DNA of 64,000 nucleotides from JACCTU01 sp963798985 (lineage in GTDB: Bacteria > Actinomycetota > Thermoleophilia > Gaiellales > Gaiellaceae). Where the stretch lies: assembly GCA_963798985.1 (NCBI GenBank), contig CAWCVL010000005.1:434001-498000 (forward strand). The letters run 5' to 3'. Below the pieces are notes generated by a model. It did no database searches. It saw only the letters and a list, made by a program, of their open reading frames with translations, and was not told the DNA's origin. The position numbers and the translations under genes are program-made. Positions 32,900 through 41,430 of the stretch are shown here, in pieces (the first letter of the stretch is position 1; every line of letters begins with the position of its first letter).

Positions 32900-34384
32900 A
32901 GCGCCCGTTTCCTCCGGGCACGTACGGCGTCGTCGTTGTCGGCAGCGGCCCCGGCGGCCTGCAGGCCGCGCTACGAGCTGCGGCGGCTCGGTGTCGACCA
33001 CGCAGTTCTGTCCGCCGACGACGCGCCCGGCGGGATGTTCAGGACGTTGCCGATCTTCGAGCGGCTGATCAGCTGGACCAAACCCGAGGCGCCGTACGCG
33101 CGCGGCTCTCGCGAGTACGAGCTCTACGACCACAACAGCCTCGTCGCGGACGAGGAACGCTGCCAGGCGTGCCTGCCCTCGCTGATGGACCGGACCTGGG
33201 ACGTGCCGTCGCGTGCCGAGATGGAGGCCGGGCTCGCACGCTTCGTCGAGCTTGCGGAGCTCCGAGTGCGCTACGGCTGTCGCTGGGAAGCGACGCGAAG
33301 CGACGGCGAAGGGTTCGTGCTCGAGACGAGCGACGGTGAGTACCGCTGCCGTGCGGTCGTGTTCGCGGTGGGCGTGACGACGCCGTGGACGGCTCCGATC
33401 CCCGGCCTCGACCGAGCCACGCACTACGTCGACGTGCGGCGTGCCGACGAGTACGACGGGAGGAGCGTGTTCATCGTCGGCAAGCGCAACTCCGCATTCG
33501 AGATCGCGAACAGCCTGCTCCCGTGGGCGAGGCGCATCGTGCTCGCGTCGCCTCGCGCGATCCGGACCGACGTGCTCGGCCATTCGCCGCTTCGCACTCG
33601 CTATCTGCAGCCGCTCGACGAACACGTGCGCGGCGGTTTCGGGACGTCGATCGTCGACGCGTCGATCGAGCGGGTCGAGCGAACCGCTGACGGCTTCCGC
33701 GTGCACGCGCTTGGAACATCGTGGGACGGACCGCTCGTCTTCGACTGCGACGACGTGATCGCCGCGACGGGGTTCCGCACGCCCCTTCGAGATCTCCCGG
33801 AACTGGGAGTCGCGACGGTCGCCGACGGCAGGATCCCGGCGCAGACCGCGTTCTGGGAAAGCGTGTCGGTCCCCGGCATCTACTTCGCCGGCAACGCGAC
33901 CCTCGGCTCTCCCGGACTGCGCAAGCAGGGCCTCTCGTCGAACTCGGGCTCCGTGAACGGCTTTCGCTACAACGCGCGCATCCTCGTCCGCCACGTCGCG
34001 GAGAAGCACTTCGGCGTCGACCCGCCGCGTCCGCTCGTCGAGCCCGAACGGCTCGTCCCGCACCTGCTCCGCGAGCTCGCGACCGCGCCCGAGCTCTGGA
34101 TCCAGAAGGGCTACCTCTGCCGAATCGTCAATCGCGCCGCCGACGGTCTGCGCGACGACGGGATCCTGCCGCTCCAGGTCTTCGTCGACGAGCCCGGCCC
34201 CGACGCCTGTGCGATCGCGGTCGAGATGGCGGCGGACGGGACGATCTATCCGGCCGTCTACTTGCGCCTGCGGAACCATGTCGCGGAGCACCCCCTGGCG
34301 CCGCATCCGCTCCACGACTACGAGACGGAGGAGCATCGCCGCGCGCTCTCGGAGCTCGTCGAGCCGTTGCTAGGCTCGACGTAG
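32887..34384 (+). CDS. FAD-dependent pyridine-nucleotide oxidoreductase (one frame change)
   Basis: GTG 32887 leads to the FAD-binding GVVVVGSGPGGLQAA; at about 32966-32971 the frame changes and YELRRLGVDHAVLSADDAPG follows. Adding two bases (GC at GCCGCGC) restores 499 aa. A second nucleotide-binding region is FIVGKRNSAFEIANSLL; then AATGFRTPL and PGIYFAGNATLGSPGLRKQG. It resembles YpdA-like or flavoprotein monooxygenase-like reductases; the substrate is unknown. It is translationally coupled to the cNMP-binding protein, which may regulate or partner it. Confidence 0.8.
34371..34376 (+). promoter_or_regulatory. -10 box before mrp
   Basis: TAGGCT ends 8 nt before ATG 34385, inside the last codons of the oxidoreductase gene. 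Confidence 0.3.
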
Positions 34385-35464
34385 ATGCAGCCTTCACGCG
34401 AAGCAGTCCTTGCCGCGCTCGAGCAGGTGATCGACCCGGAGCTGCGTCGTCCAGTCACGGAGCTGCAGATGGTGCGCGACGTGCGCATCGACGGCGGCGA
34501 CGTCATCGTGGTGATCGCGCTCACCGTTGCGGGATGCCCGCTGCGCGACAGTTTCCAGAAGCAGGTCGCCGAGGCGCTCGCTCCCGTTGCGGGCGTGGAG
34601 CGCGTCGCGCTCGAGTTCGACGTGATGTCGCCGGACGAGCGCGCGGCGTTGACAGAACGCCTTCGCGGAGGGGTGACGGGCCGCTCGAAGGGTCTCTCGC
34701 TCGACCGCGGCACGCGCGTGCTCGCGGTCGCGAGCGGCAAGGGCGGCGTCGGCAAGTCGACGCTGTCGGTGAACCTCGCCGCCGCGTTCGCGCAGCTCGG
34801 CCAACAGGTCGGCATTCTCGACGCGGACGTCTACGGACACTCGATCCCCCACATGCTCGGGATCGACCAGAAGCCGGTGCTCGTCGACCGGATGATCGTG
34901 CCGCCGGTGGCACAGGAGCTCAAGCTGATGTCGATCGGGTTCTTCCTCGACGAGAACGCGCCCGTGATGTGGCGGGGTCCGATGCTGCACCGCGCGCTCG
35001 AGCAGTTCCTCACCGACGTGCACTGGGGCGAGCTCGACCTGCTCGTCGTCGACATGCCGCCGGGCACCGGGGACGTCGCGATCTCGCTCGGCCAGCTGCT
35101 TCCGCGCGCCGAGGTCGTCGTCGTGACGACGCCGCAACCCGCGGCGAAGGAGGTCGCGTCGCGCGCGGCGGTCATGGCCCAGAAGACGAACATGCGTCTG
35201 ATCGGTGTGATCGAGAACATGACGGGCGACGTCTTCGGGCGCGGCGGTGGCGCGGTGCTCGCGGAGGAGCTCGGCGTGCCGCTACTCGCGGAGATCCCGC
35301 TCGACCCGAGACTGCGCGAACAGGGCGACCTCGGGATGCCCCTCGTGACGGCGGACCCCGGTTCGCCGACCGCGAGTGCGATCGTCGCACTTGCCGAGTC
35401 GATCGACGGTACGCGCCGCGAAGAGGGCGTCGGCATCGTCAAGGCGCTGCCAGTCCTCTCCTGA
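34385..35464 (+). CDS. mrp: Mrp/ApbC-type iron-sulfur cluster carrier ATPase
   Basis: 359 aa. An N-terminal MIP18-like domain (residues about 5-85, VIDPELRRPVTELQMVRDV, VAGCPL) precedes the P-loop domain: VASGKGGVGKSTLSVNLAAA (deviant Walker A), GILDADVYGHSIPHMLG and LLVVDMPPGTGDVAISLGQ. The CxxC of many Mrp proteins is not visible near the C-terminus. It transfers Fe-S clusters to target enzymes; complex I and other Fe-S proteins encoded here are plausible clients. Confidence 0.92.
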   Translation: MQPSREAVLAALEQVIDPELRRPVTELQMVRDVRIDGGDVIVVIALTVAGCPLRDSFQKQVAEALAPVAGVERVALEFDVMSPDERAALTERLRGGVTGRSKGLSLDRGTRVLAVASGKGGVGKSTLSVNLAAAFAQLGQQVGILDADVYGHSIPHMLGIDQKPVLVDRMIVPPVAQELKLMSIGFFLDENAPVMWRGPMLHRALEQFLTDVHWGELDLLVVDMPPGTGDVAISLGQLLPRAEVVVVTTPQPAAKEVASRAAVMAQKTNMRLIGVIENMTGDVFGRGGGAVLAEELGVPLLAEIPLDPRLREQGDLGMPLVTADPGSPTASAIVALAESIDGTRREEGVGIVKALPVLS

Positions 35465-36132
35465 GCGCCGCGGCGTTCTTCGATCTCGACCGAACGCTGC
35501 TGCGGCGCTCTTCGACGCTCGCGCTCGCGCCGGCGTTCCGGAGGCACGGCGTCATCACACATGCGCAGGTCGCCAAGGCCGCGTTCTGGCAACTGCTCTT
35601 CGTCGTGCGCGGAACGAGCCAGGAACGCGTGCGCTCTGCGTCGGAGGACGGGCTGATGCTCCTGCGTGGCTTCACGCCGACGCAGATGCGTGAGCTCGTG
35701 GCCGAGTCGCTGGAGCCGGTGCTTCGCCCGCTCGTCTACGAGGAGCCGTTGCGCCTCCTCGAGCGCCACCGCGAGCGCGGCGAGCCTTCGTACATCGTCT
35801 CCGCCGCGTTGCAGGAGGTGGTCGAGGCGATGGCGGCAGACCTCGGCTTCGACGGGGCGCTCGGCACGGTGTGCGAGGTCGAGGACGGCCTCTATACCGG
35901 GCGCAGCGTGCGCTCGCTGCACGGCGAGCACAAGGCGGCCGCGGTCCGGGAGCTCGCCCACGAGCACGGGTACGACCTCGCTCGATCGACCGCGTACTCC
36001 GACAGCCATACCGACCTGCCATTTCTGGAGGTGGTCGGCAACCCGGTCGCGGTCAACCCCGACCGCGCGCTGCGCCGTGTCGCCGCCGATCGCGGCTGGC
36101 CGGTGCTGAGGTTCGGCGCGCGTGCAGCCTGA
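35461..36132 (+). CDS. HAD-superfamily phosphatase (SerB/HAD-IB type), probable CTG start
   Basis: The protein begins LSAAAFFDLDRTLLRRSS; the nucleophile and acid are the two Asp in FFDLDRT, motif II is in YIVSAALQEVV, and motif IV is YSDSHTDLPFLEVVG. In this frame there is no ATG, GTG or TTG within at least a dozen codons upstream; CTG at 35461 overlaps the mrp stop as CTGA, mimicking the ATGA overlaps elsewhere. Length 223 aa is normal. The family includes phosphoserine phosphatases and lipid-phosphate phosphatases. Substrate unknown. Confidence 0.83.
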   Translation: MSAAAFFDLDRTLLRRSSTLALAPAFRRHGVITHAQVAKAAFWQLLFVVRGTSQERVRSASEDGLMLLRGFTPTQMRELVAESLEPVLRPLVYEEPLRLLERHRERGEPSYIVSAALQEVVEAMAADLGFDGALGTVCEVEDGLYTGRSVRSLHGEHKAAAVRELAHEHGYDLARSTAYSDSHTDLPFLEVVGNPVAVNPDRALRRVAADRGWPVLRFGARAA

Positions 36133-36856
36133 AGAAGCGCAGGCGCGGATCGCGGCGCTCGGCTTCGCCGAGGCCGACGCCGACACGCTCTTCCGCCACT
36201 TCGACGACGCGGAGCGGCGCGGCAAGCTCGGTCACGGCTACGCGCGTATCCCCTGGCTCGAGACGCTGACCGACCTCGACCCCGGCGCCCAGCCGGAAGG
36301 CGTGCTCGCCACCGAATGCTTCGAGCGCTGGGAGGGACGCGGCGCGCTCGGCTACCTGACCCTGTCCGCGATCGTCGAGGCGCAGCTCGCGCAGCCACCG
36401 GAGCACGCGCGCGTGGTCGCGGCGTCGCATTGCTTCCCCACCGGGATGCTCGGCCACTACGTCCGGAGGCTTGCGGACGGCGGGCTGGTCGCGCTGCTGA
36501 CCGCGACCTCGCCGCCGCGGCTCGCGCACCCGGACGGCGGCCCGGCGCTCGTGGGGACGAACCCACTCGCGATCGGCGTCCCGAGCTCCGACGGCCGCGC
36601 GCTCGTGACGGACGTCTCGCCTGCGAAGGCGACCTTCGGCGAGGTGCTCGCAGGGCTCGCAACCGATGAGGACGTCGTTCCGTTCGGCGGCGACCAGGCG
36701 CACAAGGCGTTCGCGCTCGCGGTCGGGCTCCAGCTCGTCGTCGACTCGCTCGTCGAGGGCTACGGTGCGGTGCTCGTGGTCGCGCAGCCGCAGGCCGACC
36801 CGGTGCCGGCGCTACGTGCCGCCGCCGCCGGGCTCCGCCTGCCCGGTGATCGCTAG
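36122..36856 (+). CDS. Short malate/L-lactate dehydrogenase (Ldh2) family protein
   Basis: 244 aa from GTG 36122, overlapping the previous stop. It has the Ldh2 N-terminal helices (AQARIAALGFAEADADTLFR, ERRGKLGHGYARIPWL), the NAD-region segment LVGTNPLAIGVPS and a late FGGDQAHKAFALAVGLQLVV. It is about 100 residues shorter than typical members (330-350 aa), with losses in the middle and at the C-terminus. A degenerate or specialised dehydrogenase is likely. The end overlaps the convergent cupin gene by 45 nt. Confidence 0.78.
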   Translation: MQPEEAQARIAALGFAEADADTLFRHFDDAERRGKLGHGYARIPWLETLTDLDPGAQPEGVLATECFERWEGRGALGYLTLSAIVEAQLAQPPEHARVVAASHCFPTGMLGHYVRRLADGGLVALLTATSPPRLAHPDGGPALVGTNPLAIGVPSSDGRALVTDVSPAKATFGEVLAGLATDEDVVPFGGDQAHKAFALAVGLQLVVDSLVEGYGAVLVVAQPQADPVPALRAAAAGLRLPGDR

Positions 36857-37483
36857 AAACTCCGGATCCTCCGCGAGCGAGGCGAAGTCCTCGTCTGCAG
36901 CCGCCGACTTGCCGAAACGCGGCTCCCGCTCGACCGCCTGCCGCAGGTGTGCGACGGCGTCGCCGCGCCGGCCGAGCAGCGCCTCGTAGCACGCGGTCTC
37001 GTACAGCAGCGCAGGATGCTCGGGCCGCTGTTGCAGGTCCTTGTCGATGATCGCGAGCGCCTGCTCGTACTCGCCGCGCTCACGGTGCGGGGCAGCCGCG
37101 AACCACGACTCCCAGGCCGACGGCTCGTACGCCTCGCCCGGCTTGCCTCCCACGGCGAGCACCGTCGTGCCGTCCTCCAGCGCCACCGCGCCCCGCTTCG
37201 TCTGCGGGTCACGGACGAAGACGAAGGCCCCGGCCGCCACCTCGACCTCGTCGTCGCCGAGGATGAAGCGCGCGCGGCCCGACAGCACGACGTAGACCTC
37301 CTCGTGCTCGAGCTGCGTCTCGCTGTGCTCCTCGACGACGTGCTTGCCCTCGTCGGCCGTGTAGGCGTTGATCCCGAACGCGCGGATGCCGAGCGGCCTG
37401 CGGATCGGTCGCCAGTTGATGTCCGCGTCTGCGATCGGGATCTTCTCCAGGTCGTCGATTCGCCGCACCTCGTACGCGCTCAC
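36812..37483 (-). CDS. Cupin-domain protein with C-terminal TPR-like helices
   Basis: 223 aa from GTG 37483. The cupin barrel (about residues 35-115) contains HSETQLEHEEVYVVLSGRAR and AGAFVFVRDPQTKRGAVAL; the C-terminal third (ERGEYEQALAIIDKDLQQRP, AVAHLRQAVEREPRFG) is a TPR pair. The metal-binding His and Glu of motif 1 are present. The function is unknown; it may bind a small molecule and a protein partner. It overlaps the DUF1028 gene stop by 4 nt, so it belongs to the same operon. Confidence 0.78.
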   Translation of the reverse strand: MSAYEVRRIDDLEKIPIADADINWRPIRRPLGIRAFGINAYTADEGKHVVEEHSETQLEHEEVYVVLSGRARFILGDDEVEVAAGAFVFVRDPQTKRGAVALEDGTTVLAVGGKPGEAYEPSAWESWFAAAPHRERGEYEQALAIIDKDLQQRPEHPALLYETACYEALLGRRGDAVAHLRQAVEREPRFGKSAAADEDFASLAEDPEFLAITGQAEPGGGGT

Positions 37484-38307
37484 GTTGCCCTCCTCAGCTC
37501 TCGCAGCACGACCGGGTCGATCGCGTCGTCGCCGTCGACGCGCTCCTCGAGGTTCGCGACGCCCGCCCAGTCGGCCAGCGTCTCGTGCCCGAGGCGTGCG
37601 AGCAGGCCGCTCACTTCCGCCTTCAACTCGCTGTCGAGCGGCAGCCAGCGGTCGCGAGGCGTCTTCCCGAAGAGCAGGCCGTGTGCCTCGACGAGCCGCT
37701 GCAACTCCTCGATCGGGCGCTCGTGGTCGTCGACCCTGAGATCGACGAGCGTGTCGGAGAGCATCGCGTAGCCGCCGTCCCGCTCGACGACGAGGAGCGC
37801 CGCGGACTGCTGCCCGCGCCGGTCGCCGCCCGCGGCCTGGCCGGCTGCGAGCGACGCCAGCAGCCGCTCGGCGAGTGGGCCGATCGACGCCTCGAACGTC
37901 TCGGCGAGCGCGTCGACGGTCTCGGCGGAGACGAGGATGTTGCCCTGCGCGGCGTAGCCGTCGCCCGTTCGGCCGCCGGCCCAGTCGTGGCACTCGTCGC
38001 CGGTGAACGTCGCTGCACCGCCGTTCGCGTCGACCACGCCGACCTGCCGCTGCGCCCGGCCGTCGTCGGCGGCGGTCAACTCGTCCACTGTCTCCTGCGC
38101 CGAGCGTCCGTGCCGGAGCAGCGCTAGTCCGTCCGGGCCGTAGCGCGGGTTCGCGTATGACTGCGTCGCGATCGCGCCCGCGCCCGGCTCCGCCCAGGGC
38201 ACGACCGACCCGACCGCGAGGAACTTCGACTGCACGGCGACGCCCCACTGCCCCGCGGCGAGGTCGCAAGCGACGATCGAGTACGTCGCGACGATGGGCT
38301 CAGCCAT
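37480..38307 (-). CDS. DUF1028 family, Ntn-hydrolase-like protein
   Basis: 275 aa. The opening ATYSIVACDLAAGQWGVAVQS, SVVPWAEPGAGAIATQSYAN and later GDGYAAQGNILVSAETVDA match DUF1028, a family with an Ntn-hydrolase-like fold and no firmly established role. The C-terminal third contains the conserved RVDDHERPIEELQRLVEAHG. The ATG at 38307 is 5 nt upstream of the preceding gene's stop. Confidence 0.82.
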   Translation of the reverse strand: MAEPIVATYSIVACDLAAGQWGVAVQSKFLAVGSVVPWAEPGAGAIATQSYANPRYGPDGLALLRHGRSAQETVDELTAADDGRAQRQVGVVDANGGAATFTGDECHDWAGGRTGDGYAAQGNILVSAETVDALAETFEASIGPLAERLLASLAAGQAAGGDRRGQQSAALLVVERDGGYAMLSDTLVDLRVDDHERPIEELQRLVEAHGLLFGKTPRDRWLPLDSELKAEVSGLLARLGHETLADWAGVANLEERVDGDDAIDPVVLRELRRAT

Positions 38308-38575
38308 ACGTGAGCTTCGTGAGGTCGAGGTCGAGCAGGTCGCGCTTCGCCTCGGGGACGACGACGGCCGACACCTCGGGGTGAGCGAGCGCTGCGAGCA
38401 CCGCCTCCGGTGTGCGCGCACGCACGACGACCGGCTTTCCCGAACGATGCGCCTCACGCAGGACCTCCGCGTCGTCGGCCCCGTCCAGGACGACCGCTTC
38501 GTCGACCGGCAGCTCGCCCTCGACCGAGATCTCCGGCACTCGCCGGCCCGTCGCACCCCACCAGCGCTCTCTCAC
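38300..38575 (-). CDS. Small hypothetical protein in the cupin/DUF1028 operon
   Basis: 91 aa from GTG 38575, overlapping the stop of the beta-lactamase-fold gene (GTGA), and overlapping the DUF1028 start by 8 nt. The sequence alternates beta-like hydrophobic and charged segments (VSVEGELPVDEAVVLDG-like opening, GKPVVVRARTPEAVLAAL, VSAVVVPEAKRDLLDLDL). I do not recognise a family. Tight overlaps on both sides and normal codon use support a real gene. Confidence 0.6.
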   Translation of the reverse strand: MRERWWGATGRRVPEISVEGELPVDEAVVLDGADDAEVLREAHRSGKPVVVRARTPEAVLAALAHPEVSAVVVPEAKRDLLDLDLTKLTYG

Positions 38576-39270
38576 AGCGTGACCGTGTCCCCCGGCTCGA
38601 TCATGTGCACCTCGACGTCCGGCGCCAGCTCCTGGAGCTCCTGCGGAGTGCCGGTGAGTACCGGGAAGGTGCCGAAGTGGCACGGCACGCAGCGCTTCAC
38701 CCCGAGCAGCTCGAGCGCGACCGCCGCCTCCTTCGGGCCCATCGTGTAGTGGTCGCCGATCGGGAGCACCGCGAGCTCCGGCTCGTAGATCCGCCGGATG
38801 AGCGCCATGTCGCCGAAGGCGTTCGTGTCGCCCGCGAAGTAGACGCGCTTCCCGTCCTCGAGCTTGAAGACGAGACCGCAGGGCTCGCCGAGGTACTCGA
38901 GCTCGTTGCTGCTCGACGAATGGTTCGCGTCGGTCAAGGAGACCTCGATGCCCTCCCAGCGCCACGTGCCGCCCTTGTTCGGGTCGTTGCCCTCGGCGCC
39001 CTTCACATCCTTCTTGAAGACGAGCCAGTCGCTGAGCTCGACCGGCGCAAGGACCTTGCAGCCGAAGTGCTCGTGCAATTCGATCGTCGAGCCGACGTGG
39101 TCGCCGTGGCCGTGCGTGAGCGCGATCAGGTCGACGCGCTCCGGCTCCTTCTCGTTCTCCGGGCACTTCGGGTTGCCCTCGAGGAACGGGTCGACGTAGA
39201 TCCGCTTGCCACCGCTCGTGTCGATCCGGAACGCCGAGTGGCCGAGCCACGTCAGGGTGTTGCCAGCCAT
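38572..39270 (-). CDS. Metallo-beta-lactamase-fold hydrolase, UPF0173 type
   Basis: 232 aa. It opens with LTWLGHSAFRIDTSGGKRIY, has the metal-binding THGHGDHVG, ANHSSSS, AGDTNAFGDM and PCHFGTFPVL (ligand His), the pattern of UPF0173 metal-dependent hydrolases. A strong AAGGAGG ribosome-binding site precedes the ATG at 39270. The substrate is unknown. It is the first gene of the four-gene minus-strand operon that runs to the cupin gene. Confidence 0.88.
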   Translation of the reverse strand: MAGNTLTWLGHSAFRIDTSGGKRIYVDPFLEGNPKCPENEKEPERVDLIALTHGHGDHVGSTIELHEHFGCKVLAPVELSDWLVFKKDVKGAEGNDPNKGGTWRWEGIEVSLTDANHSSSSNELEYLGEPCGLVFKLEDGKRVYFAGDTNAFGDMALIRRIYEPELAVLPIGDHYTMGPKEAAVALELLGVKRCVPCHFGTFPVLTGTPQELQELAPDVEVHMIEPGDTVTL

Positions 39271-39301
39271 CGTCCTCCTTCGCGTTGTGGGCGGCGGGAG
39301 C

Positions 39302-40807
39302 CTATCGACCGGATAGCCGCACGAGTCGGAACGCCGACACCGGCTCCCGCTTGCCCTTCGCCTCGACCGGGGCCATCGACTCGACCTCAGCGTCGTCGCC
39401 GAGCGCCTCGCGGGTCGCGGCGGCGATCACGACCTCGCCGGGTCGCGCGGCAGCCTGGAGCCTCGCGGCGGTGTTGGTCGTGTCCCCGATCACCGCGAAG
39501 CTCCGCTGGGCCTCGGCCCCGACGTAGCCGACAGCCGCGAAGCCGGTGTTGACCCCGGCTCGCAGGCGCGGCCAGTCGCGGTTTCGCTCGGCGAGGGCGG
39601 CGGTCCGCTCCTGGAGCTCGAGCGCGGCCGCCGAGGCTCGCCGCGCGTGGTCGGGCTGGCCACCGTGCGCGTTGAACACGACCATCACCGCGTCACCGGC
39701 GAACCGCTCGATCAGTCCGCCGTGGCGCTCGAGCACGATCGGGACGGCCGTCCCCCAGTACTCGTTCAGCATGTCGATCACCTCCGCGGGCGGACGGGAC
39801 TCCGCCCAGGCGGTGAAGCCCTCCAGGTCGGCGAAGAGAACGCTCACCTCGCGCTCCTCGCCGCCGAGCTCGCCCGCGTCGGGGTCGCGACGGAGGCGGT
39901 CGGCGAGCTGTGGCGCGAAGTGCGGCCGGAACGTCTCGTCCAGCTGACGGATGCGTGTCGCGGCGCCTGCGACGAGCTCAGCCTGCTCGCCGCTCAGCCC
40001 GAAGCGCCGCGCGACGTCGTCGGCGCCCGCCTTCTGGTCGACGAGTTGCCCGAGCGCGTTCGCGTACGCCGCATTCGCGCGGGCGACGGTCTGGTCGAGG
40101 TAGAGCGACGCGAACGGCCCGCCCGCACGACGGCTCCGCTGCTGCGAGCGCGCAACCGACGCGACGAGCGCGAACGCGATCGCCATCAGGAGGTGCCACT
40201 CCCACCACGACAGCTGCCAGTTCCTCCCGAACGCGACCGCGACCATCGCCTCGGCGAGCAAGATCCACGTCGTGAGCACAGCCAGCGGGAGCGGCTCGCG
40301 CGTCGCGAGGTAGAGCCGGCGGTACCGCACCGCCGCGATCACATAAAGCGCGACGCCGACGAGCGCAGCAATCCGGAGCGGCCCCTCCGCCTCCTCCGGC
40401 ACCAGTGGGTCGTCGAGAGGCGGTAGCGAAGCGAGCGAAGCGACGCCCCACGTGACGAGCAGCAGGACGAGTGCCGCGCGGAGCATGTTCTGGCCGCGGA
40501 TCACCGCCTGTCCGAAGCGCCCGCCGAGGTCGAGCGACGACGCGACCGCCAGCACCGCGGCGTTCACGAGCCCGACCTGCGTGGCGATCGTGAACCCGGC
40601 GTTGCCCTTCTCGAGGAGCACGCCGGGGGTCGCGAGCGCATGAAGGGCCAAGAAGCCCGCAGCCGCGAGGAACGCGAGCCCCACGAGGAAAATCCGTGGG
40701 TCGCCCCGACGCCGGGCCGTCTCGCTCATGCTCAACCCGAGCGTCGCGTTCACGACCGCGACGAGGAGGACGAGCCAGAAGTGGGACGGGTGGTGCTCCC
40801 AGCGCAC
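39302..40807 (-). CDS. Membrane-bound class III adenylate/guanylate cyclase
   Basis: An N-terminal region of six or seven transmembrane helices (residues 1-190 from GTG 40807) and a coiled linker precede a cyclase domain with VSVLFADLEGFTAWAES (first metal Asp), IERFAGDAVMVVFNAHGGQP (second Asp), RAGVNTGFAAVGYVG and FAVIGDTTNTAARLQ. The frame continues upstream of 40807 for about 28 codons as a convincing helix (VVWASAVTLPLAGLALLLGY) but reaches a TAG at 40900 without ATG, GTG or TTG; only ATT or ATC could start it. The domain suggests cAMP production coupled to the membrane. Confidence 0.85.
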   Translation of the reverse strand: MRWEHHPSHFWLVLLVAVVNATLGLSMSETARRRGDPRIFLVGLAFLAAAGFLALHALATPGVLLEKGNAGFTIATQVGLVNAAVLAVASSLDLGGRFGQAVIRGQNMLRAALVLLLVTWGVASLASLPPLDDPLVPEEAEGPLRIAALVGVALYVIAAVRYRRLYLATREPLPLAVLTTWILLAEAMVAVAFGRNWQLSWWEWHLLMAIAFALVASVARSQQRSRRAGGPFASLYLDQTVARANAAYANALGQLVDQKAGADDVARRFGLSGEQAELVAGAATRIRQLDETFRPHFAPQLADRLRRDPDAGELGGEEREVSVLFADLEGFTAWAESRPPAEVIDMLNEYWGTAVPIVLERHGGLIERFAGDAVMVVFNAHGGQPDHARRASAAALELQERTAALAERNRDWPRLRAGVNTGFAAVGYVGAEAQRSFAVIGDTTNTAARLQAAARPGEVVIAAATREALGDDAEVESMAPVEAKGKREPVSAFRLVRLSGR

Positions 40808-40940
40808 GTCGAACGACGGGTAGCCGAGCAGGAGCGCGAGCCCGGCGAGCGGCAGCGTGACGGCGGAGGCCCAGACGACGGTTCGGATGCCGCGAATCTA
40901 CTCCGGGAGGAACGTCCGGACCGGCCGCGAACCTTGGGCC

Positions 40941-41267
40941 ATGGCCGTCCTCCTGCTGCTCGCGGCGATCGGCGCGGACACGCTCGGCGCCGAGGGTGCG
41001 GCCTTCTACCTGCTCCTGGCGGCGGTCGTGGTGACCGCCCACGCGGCGTTACAGGCCTACGGACACCTGGTCGAGCTTCCGGGCAGCGCGCCCACGCTCG
41101 CCGCCGCGCGGCTCAACGCGGCCCTCGGGGTGCTGGCGCTCTCCCTCGTGCTCGTCGCTGCGGCCGTCCACGCGCACGGTGCGGTGCCGCCGGTCGGGAT
41201 CTCTGCCGCGGTCGCCTCACTCGCCCTGCTCGGCCTGCAGGGCGCCGTCAGGCTCGCAGTCCGCTAA
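40941..41267 (+). CDS. Small four-helix hypothetical membrane protein
   Basis: 108 aa from ATG 40941, divergent from the cyclase. Four hydrophobic helices are visible: AVLLLLAAIGADTLGA, AFYLLLAAVVVTAHAAL, LNAALGVLALSLVLVAAAV and ISAAVASLALLGLQGAVRL. There is no conserved motif I recognise. An upstream in-frame extension to 40857 overlaps the cyclase gene and lacks hydrophobic content. Its stop TAA lies exactly at the boundary of the long palindrome. Confidence 0.6.
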   Translation: MAVLLLLAAIGADTLGAEGAAFYLLLAAVVVTAHAALQAYGHLVELPGSAPTLAAARLNAALGVLALSLVLVAAAVHAHGAVPPVGISAAVASLALLGLQGAVRLAVR

Positions 41268-41430
41268 GGAGGGCTTGACGAAACAGGCGCTGTGCCGCCG
41301 GGCCGCGCTGGGCGGCGCGATGCGGCGTCCTCAGTCGCGCCCGTATCCATCGGATACGAGCGCTCCCTGCGTCCTTGCCTCGCACCACCCATCGCGCCCC
41401 GGCGACGAGGCCTGTCCCGCCAAGCCCTCC
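41268..41430. repeat. 163-bp imperfect palindrome between convergent genes
   Basis: The ends GGAGGGCTTG (41268-41277) and CAAGCCCTCC (41421-41430) are perfect inverted repeats; ACAGGC and CCTGT segments continue the pairing. The centre, 41342-41358, is CGTATCC-ATC-GGATACG, a perfect hairpin core, with GCGC arms on both sides. By hand alignment roughly three quarters of positions pair across the whole length. It begins right after the TAA of the small membrane protein, and its last base is in the nuoN stop. It could be a bidirectional terminator or a non-autonomous mobile palindrome. Confidence 0.75.

Noticed and set aside
33721..36132. 803-codon frame spanning the FAD gene, mrp and HAD gene
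   Set aside because: Only its last 223 codons are a real gene (HAD phosphatase); the remainder is out-of-frame reading of two well-identified genes.
41268..41430. Insertion sequence at the long palindrome
   Set aside because: No transposase and no target-site duplication that I can define; described only as a palindrome.
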